Assembly: GCA_022036555.1 (NCBI GenBank)
Contig: CM039140.1
Span: 29,159,843-29,223,842 of the forward strand
Reading direction: 5' to 3'
DNA: 64,000 bases
Source of the DNA: Microstegium vimineum
Lineage: Eukaryota > Streptophyta > Magnoliopsida > Poales > Poaceae
Below the pieces are notes generated by a model that saw nothing but the letters and a program-made list of their open reading frames with translations, ran no database searches and was not told the origin of the DNA. Positions 45,669 to 56,706 of this stretch are shown piece after piece; positions within the stretch are counted from its first letter, which is position 1, and every line of letters starts with the position of its first letter. A program made the position numbers and the translations under genes.

Positions 45669-47095
45669 CAACTACGGGAGAACGATTCTTCGCCGAGTGC
45701 CTGTGGCTTTGCCGAGTGCCAAAAATTGGGCACTCGACAAAGAACTGCCTTTACCGAGTGTTGGAGCCCAGGCACTCGGCGAAGAAAATACACTTGGCGA
45801 AGAGGGCTTCGCCGAGTGCCGCAGAATACATAGCACTCGGCAAAGAGCGGCACTCGGCAAAGCGGCCTCTTTGCCGAGTTCAGCACTCGGCCAAGAATTG
45901 CCCCGCAAAAAAATGCCACCCTAATGCCCGAACAACCGCGCCGTCAAACTTAAAAAAAAAATTCACCGAGCGCTGAGTTTGGCACTCGGCAAAGAGCTGC
46001 TTTGCCGAGTGCCAAGATAATGCAATCGGCAAAGAGGCCTCTTTGCCGAGTGCCATTCACGGCACTCAGCAAAGAATTCTTTTTTTCCGTATTTTTTGAC
46101 CCAATATTTTTTGAAGACTTCCCACAGTATTTAAAAGTACATGTTCAAATTTGGGGCAAGTTTGATTTTTTTTTGCTATATATAGTTTATTTTTTTATTT
46201 TTGTTGTATTTTTTGGAATATTTCAAATTTGAACTGCAGGTACATGGAATAATAAAATTTCGTCGTTAAAAAATGATACTCATGATACTTGGCGTATGTT
46301 GAAGCCATATCCAGGAACCCACATAAAAATTAAAACATCTTGTAGAGGTAACATGGCGAGGTAATTGCAGAAAAAGTGTTAAAATTATATAAAATCCAAA
46401 CGAAGTCCGAAAATCACAAAACTTGTCTCGGTGTCATGTTATTGCATGTGGAGGTTGTGGTAAAAAATTGAGAATGTTTCGAGCAAGTTACGACGTCGGA
46501 TGCCTAAAACCTAGACATCTCCATCATGGCTACAAGTGATCACATGTGGAGATGTCTGAGTTTTACGCATTCGATGTTACAATTTGCTCGAAACCTTCTC
46601 AATTTTTTATCATAGCCTCTACATGCGATAAAATGATGCCTCGACAAGTTTCGTGATTTTCGGACTTCGTTTGGATTTTATATAATTTAAAATCACTTTT
46701 CTCACAAGTACCTCTGCATGTTACATCAACTAGATACTCGAGATTTAATGTGAGCTCCTGGATATGGCCTCAACATACACCAAATATCATGAAAATCATT
46801 TTTTGAACAACCAAATTCGATTATTACAAGCACATGCAGTTCAAATTTGAAATATTTCGTAAAATTCAACGAAACAAATAAAATAAACCAAATATATCAA
46901 AAAAAGTCAAAATTGTCTCAAATTTGAAAATAAAGTCCATAATAATATACTATAGTCACACAAAAAAATGGAGAAAGAAACAAAAAATAAATTAATTTGC
47001 CAAAGGGCACTGGACAAAGAAATTCAAAAAAATAAAATAAAATTATCTTTGCCAAATGCCTGTTTCTGAAGCACTCGGCAAAGAAATTTAAAAAA
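45669..47095. mobile_element. Non-autonomous CACTA-type element with long internal foldback
   Basis: The left end, CAACTACGGGAGAACGATTC, is a damaged CACTAC... terminus. It is followed by a dense array of TTTGCCGAGTGCC and GCACTCGGCAAAG repeats (45690-46070), the subterminal repeat type of a widespread grass CACTA family. The middle is a large imperfect palindrome: 46180-46527 pairs with 46550-46890 around a centre near 46538. Isolated GCACTCGGCAAAG copies reappear at 47040-47090. No clear right terminus was found, so the right border is approximate and the element may extend further. Confidence 0.65.
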
Positions 47096-47420
47096 ATGAG
47101 GCCGGCCAGAGCTAATTAGGTCCCCAGCCGGCCCATACCGCCCCCACCCCCAAACCCTATCCCCCCCGCGCCCCCATCCCGCCCCTGCACCGTTGCGCCG
47201 CCGCCGCCGCTCGCCCCCCGCGCGTGCCCGCGTCGCGTCCGCCCGACCGCGCGCGCAGCCCTCCAGCGTCCGGCCCGCTCGGCCACACCGCCCTCCTCCC
47301 CTCTCCTCCGTCGCGCCGCCCTCCCCTCCCCTGCTCCGGCCTCTCCCCTGCCACCCCCAACTGTGGCGGCCCGGCCGGCGGACCGCCGCCGCCCCGCCCG
47401 CCTCACGCCGGCAGCCGGCC

Positions 47421-47608
47421 TACTGCCCCACGTCGACACAGCCCAACCGGTTGTTCGTTCACTCGCCGACGGCGCATGGCCTCGTCGGCAACGACAAGAA
47501 GAAGCTCCGTGCCGGCATGCCGCAGTGCACCATCTTCGACGCCCTCCACGACGCCGGCCACTCGTTCAGCATCTACTACTAGTTTCCACCCGCCGGCCTC
47601 CAGTACAG
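47421..47608 (+). pseudogene. Non-specific phospholipase C (NPC) gene fragment
   Basis: The plus-strand frame reads PTSTQPNRLFVHSPTAHG... then MPQCTIFDALHDAGHSFSIYY, a stop, and FPPAGLQYR, ending at a GT donor after 47608. The order and wording match the N-terminal part of plant NPC enzymes (phosphoesterase family), which hydrolyse membrane phospholipids to diacylglycerol. The TAG at 47580-47582 falls where the family has glutamine. Only about 63 residues are present, with no neighbouring NPC exon. The upstream 300 bp is extremely GC-rich and open in all frames but not recognisable. This is a captured or relict fragment, not a gene. Confidence 0.75.
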
Positions 47609-48021
47609 GTTAGTTGTCGTCCATGTATAGTACTGAACTACTGATCCGTAGAGTGCAATGCAACAACACTACCAGCAGCAATGGGATGAGGATCGCAACT
47701 GAAGAAGACTAAATTTGTTCAATTATTCATCTGACCATATATGTATAGCCACTCAGAAAAGAGTACAAAACAGTCAAGTTGTTGTGCCTTAGTAAGAGCG
47801 CACACAATTGAGGGATTAGTTGGATTCGAAGTAGAGGTAGGTATAATATTTCTTAATTGCTATAATAATGACCTTGTAGGTTTATTAGTCAAAGTAGAAC
47901 CATTGTAAGTTTGACAACATTTACAAATATATATTGTAGCTTGCCATCTATTCCTGCCCCTCTGCTTGACCGCTACCTCCTCTTTCCATTATTTCAGATT
48001 AGCTCAAATTGTCTTGTGTTT

Positions 48022-48155
48022 GAGTTGACCACTTCCGGAAGGCACGGTCCGGAAGCTGGAGTTCTTGATGGCAGAAGCCGTGGCACAAGGCGCAGACTGT
48101 GTTATTACTGTTGGTGGTATACAGAGCAACCACTGCCGTGCCACAGCTGTTGTTG
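48022..48155 (+). pseudogene. D-cysteine desulfhydrase (PLP enzyme) exon fragment
   Basis: After a frame slip at about 48038 the plus strand reads VRKLEFLMAEAVAQGADCVI, followed directly by TVGGIQSNHCRATAV. This is the region just after the PLP-binding lysine of plant D-cysteine desulfhydrase/ACC-deaminase-like proteins. The preceding ELTTSG fits the same exon in another frame. The GNK that should contain the cofactor lysine is destroyed by the extra base. D-cysteine desulfhydrase converts D-cysteine to pyruvate, ammonia and H2S. Only this exon is visible, 0.4 kb from the unrelated NPC fragment and on the same strand. Confidence 0.82.
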
Positions 48156-49313
48156 GTAATATCTCCATGCACCTTGGCAAAATTGTTGGTAATAACTAAC
48201 TATCCTGTTCGTACTCTTATCTCTCGCAATCATAGTTTGAATCTTCCCTCAATGTATGTTACAGTAGGTACTTATGACTGAATCGACCTTCCCTCTATGT
48301 TTGGTATTTGCATTGGGCAATGCTATGTAGTTATGACTGAATCGACCATTGTACTTATCCACTTACTGGTTGGCTGGTACCTGAAACTGATGTCATGTTC
48401 CCAAATGGACGTATCTAATACTTGTCTTAGTTCGGCTCAGGCTGAAGCTTAGTAGATGAGTTGCTATATATTTTGTTTAGTAGGTGACGATACTTGGAAT
48501 GCATTGTGATGTAATAATTTTCTGACAAACATCTGGAGTTAGTTATTGCCTAACACTCACACTCAGTGGAATATAGCTATCAGACAATAATTCACCCATC
48601 CACGGAGAAAGATGCAAGGAGTTTACTGCATGATGTTCCATCGTACTGATTACCAAGACTATGTTCATTGTGTGGTGTACGTTGAGATGAAGCTCAAAGA
48701 AAACTGAGATTTAGCTCTTCTAAATGTAAATTGAAGTCTACATAGCTGCTAGCTGTTTGATTGCGTGCTTGAACATTTGCTTACAATTGTAGCTTGCTGA
48801 AAATGGTCTATATGTGTCTGCTATTCTAGTGGTGCTGAACTGCTATTTTTTTAATCTGGCTAAACTAATGCCAGCTATTTCTGCAGGTTCCCATTGCTTT
48901 GTCACAATGATACAAACGCAGTGCCTATTTTTTCAGATATAAGTTAGAGCATCTACTGCAATGTCCAACTTGAATTTATTTTCTAGTAGCTGGACTCATT
49001 TGGTTGTCATCAGCTGTTGCGTACTGCCATCCAAACTCCAAAGTGTTTCAGGCCTTCCCCCACCTCTGTGACATGATGGTGAGATCCCTGGCTGTGCTTG
49101 GTTCTTGTTGTATGGTACAAAAAATATTGTTGGTCTCTTGCAGTGTGATATTTAGTATGTTTTAAGTGACTACTAGTTGACTTGATTTTATCTTGTGAGG
49201 TGCTTGAAATTAATTTAAGAATGCTTGGATGGTGACAGATCTCTTTTGATGACTGAATTTTTAGCTTGTTCTGTTCAGTTAATAAAAATGCTACTGTGAA
49301 AGTATTCAGTAGA
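48156..49313. other. Intron-like DNA right of the captured fragments
   Basis: T-rich sequence resembling plant introns. One possible small exon lies at about 49007-49070 (AYCHPNSKVFQAFPHLCDMM, between an AG and a GTGAGA donor) without recognised family. No other gene seen. Confidence 0.4.
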
Positions 49314-49827
49314 CACTAGTACAGAACAGGGCTTTAGCCCCGGTCGGTAAGGGCCTTTAGCCCCGGTTTCTGAACCGGGACTAAGGATTCGGGACTAAAT
49401 GTCCCACCTTTAGTCCCGGTTCATAGAACCGCGGCTAAAGCCTGACCTTTAGCCCCGGTTGGTAATACCAACCAGGACTAAAGGGTGCGTCAGGGGGCCA
49501 CACGGCGAAGCACCCTTTAGTCTCGGTTGGTCCGGGGCTAAAGGTTTTTTTTTTCTTTCTGATTTGGGTTTTGCTTGTTTTCGTTTTACAATTAGATTAG
49601 GTATTCAAATGTGTATTCTTCGCTGTTAATACATGTATTCGCTGCTAATACATGTATTCATGCACTTATAAGTTAGTTTCAAGCATTAAACACACAAATA
49701 AACTATGAAACTCTATATAAATATATTATGGAGCTATATATATACATAAGTATAATATATATATGCACATAAAATTTACATCATTATCCATTGTTACTTG
49801 ACTTAAAGACACAACCGCTTTCGCCAC

Positions 49828-52800
49828 TTAAATCTCATACAGATGTTCGTCTTGATTTGGCTTGAGTGGTTCGGCCGGGTCGTAATATTAGTAATCGCCT
49901 TTAGGGTTGACCACTTTATCAAGAAGAAATCCAGCAAATGTCTTTTGAATTCCTTTGAGGCGGACTTCTTGCAACACTTGTTGCTGCAACCATTGCGACT
50001 TCAATTTGCATTATAAAGAAACAAGTGTTAATATACATAAGATTTAGTTAATAGCAAGAAATAAATAAAATTGATGTATTATATATACATATCACATACT
50101 TGTAGTGTCTGATTAATAGTTCTTCTTGCATACACCGTGAGGAACTCGCAAACGTGGTATCCACACAGATTGTTGCCTGGTGGCTGCCTTAGAACCCACT
50201 ATAAGATATGAAACGATTACTATCGTCATCATACACATATGTTAAAGCATGATAAGGTAACAGATTATGAGAGCTAGTAGAACTTACTTTTAGCAGGACA
50301 GGACCCTTTAGTGCCACTTCTAATTCCAGACGGTGTTTCGGGACGAACCAAGTCTAAACCCTGCTCAATAATTGGAACATTAGTTAATTAACTCTTGCAG
50401 TGTAGTTAAAGAGCAGAAATCCATATTTAAATATCAAAGTTACCCCTAGATAATGTCTATCATATGTTGGTAATCTCTCAGTGGTTTTCTCAATGAGTCA
50501 AAGATTATCAATTGGCTTCTGGTCATATCGAAGACTATGAGTATCCAATGAAAACTGCATTTGTTTATAGAGTCAACATATATATCTTTATGCGGAATTG
50601 AGTAATAAGTAAGACAAATTATGCAAACGATAACAACACTCACCCAAAGTTGTAGGGGAAAAGTATATACTCTGGTCTTTTGGTTGACCAAGAACCTCCG
50701 AAGATTATTCTCCGTTTGAGGTATCCATTGATCGCGGGGAGTGTTTGGATCCTTGAATATGATTGATGGATCAATGAAACCAATATTCGTGTCTCCCTTA
50801 CGTTTGAGCAATAACATCAAGAATCTGCATATATATGTTTGAGGATAGTTAGTTACTATACATATACATATGCTATAGTCAGATTACTAAAAGAAATGAT
50901 CACTTACAGACAGTAGCAGCTGATGATAGATTTCTTTAGAGCGTCCATATGGCATAGTTGGTGGAGCTCACTATACGGAACAAATATAAGTTCATAGCCT
51001 TGGAAGTAATGTTCATCTCTAATTCTGACGCAAATGTTGTCATCTATGCTTTTCTTACATGCCTCCATGTACCACGAGTTTAACGAGCGCATTTGCGTAC
51101 CAAGTTCCCTGAGGGCCGATGGGTTGTACAGACTTCTGCCACGTACATAAGTTCTCTTCCACTCATCGACTATAGTGGCATTTGCGATGAGTGCATTTCC
51201 TAGAAATTGATTCGTGGTTAGACCAGCTCCTGACAAGAACTCTTCCATACCATCATAAGTGATCTTGGGGCCACTGTAGTCTTCTAGCACGCTCATGTTT
51301 GAACCATATTGATTCCCAACAACTAGCGGGGGCATTGATTGCTTCGATTGTTTCCCGAGCTGTGGGACACCCTTCCGTGCTCTTCTGTCTTTATTCTTCT
51401 CCGTGTTAATTGCCTTTTGTAGAGTGCGGTCATAGTCCGATAGTGAAGAACTCTTCTGAGCATCACGTAGCTCTCTCTTCTTTGCTTCCACCGCTTGCCT
51501 TAGATCCCCTTTGTTTAAGAAGAACGGTTGTTTAGCTTCTTTCTTTGCTTTAGCGTCGTCTTTAAATTTCTTGAATTGTGCTTCCACATCGGCCTTTACT
51601 GAAGCGTCTAGTTCTTCGTCATTCTTCTCCTACGAAAGTTTCTGAGGAATCTTAACTTTTCTTGTAGCTTGCCTCTTTGCTTGCGGTGGGGCGGCCGACA
51701 ACTTTGCTTTTGTGGCAGGCCTCTTCTTTGGCGATGGGGCGGCCGGTGTTGGCGTTGGAGACCATCGTGGAGGCGATGGGGCCGGTGTCGGTGTTGGAGA
51801 ACGTCGTGGAGGCGATGGGGCCGGTTTCGGAGATGGAGACCGCCTTGGAGGTTCTGGGGAGGAAGCTGTGTGGTGCATTCCACCATCATCATCCCTCGCA
51901 ACACTATGACTAGCAGGTGATGAATGGTGACTTAGGTCTCTGGGTGAGGTCCTACAGTGAAAACAACGAGTGTGAATAAAGTATCGCTATTTAAACCAAT
52001 ACAAAGTTAGTGAAAAAGAGCTAGATATGATTCACACCTGGGATGAGAAGGAGGAGGAGGCGGAGGTAGAATAGGATGTGATGCCCCATGAATAATGATG
52101 TAGCGCTTGCGCCAACAAATAAATATCTTCTCCGCTTCTCCTAAAGTCTTCTCTCATCACCTCCTTCAATGTCAAGCTGAACATCGCTATGACCTTTTTG
52201 AACTCTATCCACCGAGGCGCGAGCATATTCAGGTGGTATTATTACCCCATGGCATTTTGGTGTCTTCGTCGGATCGATAGAAGATACAACACCGGTAGCC
52301 ACCATGATTGTGGTAGCCTAGAATGTGCAGCTCACATGGTGTATTCGGTTTTGTGATGTCATCCACGGGGAAGGGTACCATTGAGTCATCACCAGGCTGA
52401 GGTACTTCCGTGGAAGCACAACTGCTTTTCAACTGAGCAGAGGGGCTGATGTTTACTTCTGGTACTAATGCAGTACTTCGCATTCGGCTCATTGCTAACT
52501 CCACTTGCCTTTTGATTTCCTCGCTCATTCTCGCTTCAAGTTTCTCTTCTCGCTCTTTTGCTTGAATAGCTGCTTCGCGTGCTTCACTAAGCATTTGCGA
52601 CATGCTAACTTTCATAGCTTCCTCCTCTTTCTTTTTTCTCTGGCGGCTTCTATATGTATCTTTGTCTTGAGGAAAGGCATGCTTCCACGACACCGTGCCA
52701 TGACCTCTCGTTCGTCCACCGTGTTCCGCAGTCTCTAGGGCATATGTCAGTTCATCCCTATCTCTATTTGGTGACCATACTCCTTGTTCCCTCAAAGATT

Positions 52801-53828
52801 GAGCATAAACTAGTTTCTTTGCTACTTCTGTGAGTCCTTCGGTATATGTTAATCTCCCGGTCTGAGGTTCAAGGTCTCCCCCGTGACCAAAAAACCACCA
52901 CTTACCGCGCTCAGACCAGTTACCTGATTCTAGTTGGATTCCCCTAGCTTCAAGGTCCTCTTCTTCTTTTTCCCACTTAGGAATGGCAGTAATGTAGCCA
53001 CCTGATCCCAAGTGATGGTGGTATTTCTTTTCTCGGGCATTCTGCTAGTTCTGTATCGCTCGTGCTTCGCCCTCTTCGGATGTCTTGAAAGCTACAAAGT
53101 CATCCCAAAACGGTCTCAACTTGACGTAGGACTTATTGTTGAAATCTGGAGTAAGGTTCTTTTTGATAAATTCGGTGTACAATTTCTTCTTCTAGGCTTG
53201 GAATTGTGTTGCCATCTTCTTCATAGCCCAGTCCCTAACTCTCCCCTTCAAAGCTTCATCTTCTGTATCGAGCGAGAAATGTTGAAGGACATCTTGCCAA
53301 ATTAGTGCCTTGTCACGATCAGAGACAAAACTAATTTTAGGATGTCCTTTCCTTTGCCGCCATTCACGAGCACTGATTAGAAGCCTATCCCTTACAAGGT
53401 AACCACAGTGGTTGGCAAAAGCATGTGCATGTGGTCCAAGTACTTTCCCTGTTTCCTCATCGAATTTCGAGATGATGTACCGACCCTCCAATGGCTTCTT
53501 CGGGCCTCGTACATTTTTACGCTTCCCCGTAGTTGTCGTTGATGCAAACGGCTATGTATGTAGACACACAAAACTTATAAATATAATTATACAAATGTAA
53601 TTATTTTGATTTTCATGTATACACAAGAGATTGTAGACATATATATACCTCGTCAACATTGTCTTGCACGATATTTTCTTGCTCAACATCTTCCGCAAAG
53701 TACTGACTTCCGTCATCTACTTGATTGGTGTCGTCATCTACTTCATTGATGCCATCTACTACTGGATCAGTGCCATCGTTGATCATTGAAAACAAGAAAG
53801 CCTCCATCTTGTCATTTGGGTCGTTCAT
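49828..53828 (-). pseudogene. CACTA ORF (Ptta/En/Spm plant transposase-type plus Ulp1-like protease), left copy
   Basis: Read from ATG 53828: an acidic N-terminus (NDPNDKMEAFLFSMINDGTD), the plant En/Spm-type domain (GRYIISKFDEETG, DRDKALIWQDVLQHF, RVRDWAMKKMATQF; then GSGGYITAIPKWEKEEEDL, WSERGKWWFFGHGG, AEHGGRTRGHG, YRSRQRKKKEEEAM), a proline-rich linker (51630-51880), a lysine-rich region, SALRELGTQM-type sequence (50904-51587) and a Ulp1/C48 protease. The protease keeps FHWILIVFD (His), IIFDSL (Asp) and QPPGNNLCGYHVCEFL (Gln, Cys). The C-terminus ends at 49828. Two in-frame TAGs (53192-53194 and 53045-53047) and a TAA near the end (about 49891) make it a pseudogene as read. The protease resembles SUMO proteases; its role in transposition is unknown. 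Confidence 0.82.
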
Positions 53829-53844
53829 TTATGCAACTATATAT

Positions 53845-54155
53845 AGTAAAAGGGTTAGGATGACACTTAGGGTTTAGATACTTAGGGGTTTAGGGTAGAC
53901 ACTTAGTGTGTGTAAACCCTAAACAAGTGTGTAATAAAAGGGTTTAGGGTTTAGGGTAGACACTTAGGATGTAAATCTATAGGGTTTAGACACTTTGGAT
54001 AAAAGGGTAGACACTTAGTGTGTGTGACCCTAAACAAGTTTTGTAACACTTTCTTAGAGTAACCAAAAGGGTAGACACTTAGTGTAGGCACTAGGGGTAG
54101 ACACTTAGGGTTTAGGGTTTAGGCACTTAGAGTCAGGCACTTAGGGTATATATTT
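53845..54155. repeat. TTTAGGG/telo-box-rich minisatellite between the divergent CACTA arms
   Basis: About 300 bp dominated by TTTAGGG and GGGTAGACACTTAG words. GTAGACACTTAG occurs five times, TTTAGGGTTTAGGG at least three times, and AACCCTAAAC twice on the opposite orientation. TTTAGGG is the plant telomere repeat and AAACCCTAA is the telo-box found in many plant promoters. The tract lies directly upstream of both the minus-strand gene start (53828) and the plus-strand copy (54257), so it could act as a shared promoter. Confidence 0.85.
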
Positions 54156-54241
54156 CTCTAACAAATGAAAGATATATACATTTAACAATAAATAATGAAA
54201 GGTATATATATTCATCACCTGTTGGTCATAGTGTTGCGAGG

Positions 54242-56112
54242 GATGATGATGATGAAATGCAAGGCACGACTTCCTCCCCAGAACCTCCAAGGCGGTCTCC
54301 ATCACCAAAATCGGCCCCATCGCCTCCACGACGGTCTCCAACGCCGACACCGGCCCCATCGCCTCCACGACGATCTGCAACGCCAAAACCGGCGCCATTG
54401 CCTCCACGACGGTCCCCAACACCGACACCGGCTGTCCCATCGCCAAAGAAGAGGTCGGCCACAAAAGCAAAGGTGTCGGCCCCACCGCAAGCAAAGAGGC
54501 AAGCTACAAGGAAAGCTAATATTCCTCAGAAACTTCCCCATGAGAAGACTGACGAAGAACTAGACGCTTCAATAATAGCCGATGTGGAAGCACAATTCAA
54601 GAAAATGAAAGACAACCGTGAAGCAAAGAAAGAATGCCAATTATGATGGTATGGAAGGTTCAATAATGGTTCAAACATGAGCGTGCTAGAAGAGATAAGT
54701 GGAAGGCTCAATTATGATGGTATGGAAGGTTGGTTGTTAGAAGCTGGTCTAACTGCGACCCAAATGCTAGAAGATGCAGTCATTGAAAATGCAACTGTAG
54801 TCGATGTGTGGAAGAGAAATTATGTACGTGGCAGAAGTCTATACAACCCTGCAGCCCTCAGGGAACTTGGTACGCAAATGCGCTCGTTAAACGAGTGGTA
54901 CATGAAGGCATGTAGCAAAAGCACAGATGACTGGATTTGCGTCAAAATTAGAGATGAACATTACTTCCGGGACGATGACATTATATATATTTTGTTTAGT
55001 GAGCTCCACCAACTATGTCATATGGACGCTATAGACAAATCTCTCATCAGTTGCTACTGTCTGTAAGTGATTATTTATTTTAGTAATCTCACTATAGCAT
55101 ATGTATATGTATATTTATAGTAACTAACTATCCTCAAACATATGTAGATTCTTGATGTTATATCTCAAACGTAAGGGAGACACGGAGATTGGTTTCATTG
55201 ATCCATCAATCATATTCTCGGATTCAAACACTCCCCGCGATCAATGGATACGAGGAGTCTTTGGAGGTTCTTGATCAACCAAAAGAACAAAAAATATATA
55301 CTCTTCCCCTACAACTATGGGTGAGTGTTGTTATCGTTTGCACAATTTGTCTTACTCAATTCAGCATAAAGATATATATGTTGACTCTATAAACAAATGC
55401 AGTTTTCACTGGATACTCATAGTCTTCGATATGTCCAGAAGTCAATTGGTAATCTATAACTCATTGAGAAAACCACTGGGAGATTACCAAGACATGATAG
55501 ACATTATTAATGGGTAACTTTGATCTTTAAATATGGATTCATGCTCTGTAACTACACTGCAATAGTTAATTAATTAATGATCCAATTATTGAGCAGGGTT
55601 TGGGCTTGGTTCGTTGAGAAACACCGTGCGGATCTGGAAGTGACACTAAAGGGTCCTATCCTGCTAAGTGTAAGTTCTAGCTCTCATAATCTGTACCTTA
55701 GCATGCTTTAGCATATGCGTATGATGACGATAGTAATCTTTTCATACCTTACAGTGGGTTCTAAGGCAGCCATCGGGCAACAGTCTGTGTGGATACTACG
55801 TTTGCGAGCTCCTCACGGTATATGCAAGAAGAACTCTTACAGAGACACTAAAAGTATGCAATATGTATATATAATAAATTCATTTTATTTATTTGTTGCT
55901 ATTAAATAAATCTAACACTTGTTTCTTTATAATGCAAATTGAAGACTAAATGGTTGAGGAGCCAAGTGTTGCAAGTCGTTCGCCTCAAAGGAATTCAAGA
56001 GACACTTGCTGGATTTCTTAGTGAAAAAGTGCTTAAACCCAAAGGTGAGTTTTATTTCGACCTGGCCGAACCATTGACGGCAAATCAAGACGAACATTTG
56101 TATGACATTTAA
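54242..56112 (+). pseudogene. CACTA ORF, right (inverted) copy: proline-rich region and Ulp1-like protease
   Basis: Collinear with the left gene from the proline-rich segment onward, on the opposite strand: SPEPPRRSPSPKSAPSPPRR repeats (54265-54450), KKRSATKAK, DEELDASIIADVEAQFKKMK, then after a deletion of the KKR/PQL segment NYDGMEGWLLEAGLTATQML, NPAALRELGTQMRSLNEW and DEHYFRDDD (to 55066). The protease part keeps FHWILIVFDMSRSQLVIYNS and LCGYYVCELL (about 55775-55830), and the C-terminus ends at 56112. Frameshifts occur near 54645, 55250 and 55620. The N-terminal En/Spm-type domain is missing, so this copy cannot supply a full protein. Its sequence is similar, not identical, to the left arm. 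Confidence 0.82.
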
Positions 56113-56706
56113 GTGGCGAGAGGCGGTTATGTCCTAAGACAAACGTGAATGGATAATAATGTAATTTTATGTACATATATATTATACTTATGTATATATA
56201 GCTCGATAATATATTTATATATAGAGTTTCATAGTATATTTGTGTGTTTAATGCTTGAAACTAACTTATAAGTGCGCGAATACATGTATTAGCAGCGAAT
56301 ACATGCATTAGCAGCGAAGAATACACATTTGAATACCTAATCTAATTGTAAAATCAAAATAAGCAATACCAAAATCAGTAAAAAAAAGGACCTTTGGTCC
56401 TGGTTGGTATTTACCAACCGGGACTAAAGGGTGCAGCCCCGCATGGCCCTTCTGTGCCACCTGGCACACCCTTTAGTCCCAGTTGGTATTACCAACCGGG
56501 ACTAAAGTTCCGGGCCTGCGAACCGGGACTAAAGGAGGGACATTTAGTCTTGAATCCTTAGTCCCGGTTTAGGCACCGGGACTGAAGGCCCTTGCCGACC
56601 GGGGTTAAAGGCAGTTAGTGTAGCAGTGTGACTGGAATGGCTGATGCAACAGAGCGAGTAGTCATCCCTGACACACGGTCACAAAAACACATATTCATAC
56701 ATCGTC

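Larger units (their letters stand above)
49314..56628. mobile_element. CACTA (En/Spm-like) transposon with palindromic structure, 7.3 kb
   Basis: The left end CACTAGTACAGAACAGGGC... and complemented right end CACTGCTACACTAACTGCC... continue into matching CCCCGGTCGG.AAGGGCCTT and AACCGGGACTAAGGATT. Both ends carry subterminal TTTAGTCCCGGTTGGT repeats in both orientations. The outer 2.4-2.6 kb on each side are inverted copies of each other (left arm to about 51934, right arm from about 54212). The central 2.3 kb is unique and holds the 5' part of the minus-strand gene. The flanking triplets AGA and TGA are not identical, so a clean 3-bp target duplication is not preserved. Confidence 0.85.

Noticed and set aside
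45641..45976. Frames in the GCCGAGTGC repeat field
   Set aside because: They are translations of CACTA subterminal repeats in both orientations.
47116..47439. Glycine/arginine/alanine-rich minus-strand frame
   Set aside because: Extreme GC content keeps all frames open; only the plus-strand NPC-like part shows family-specific wording.
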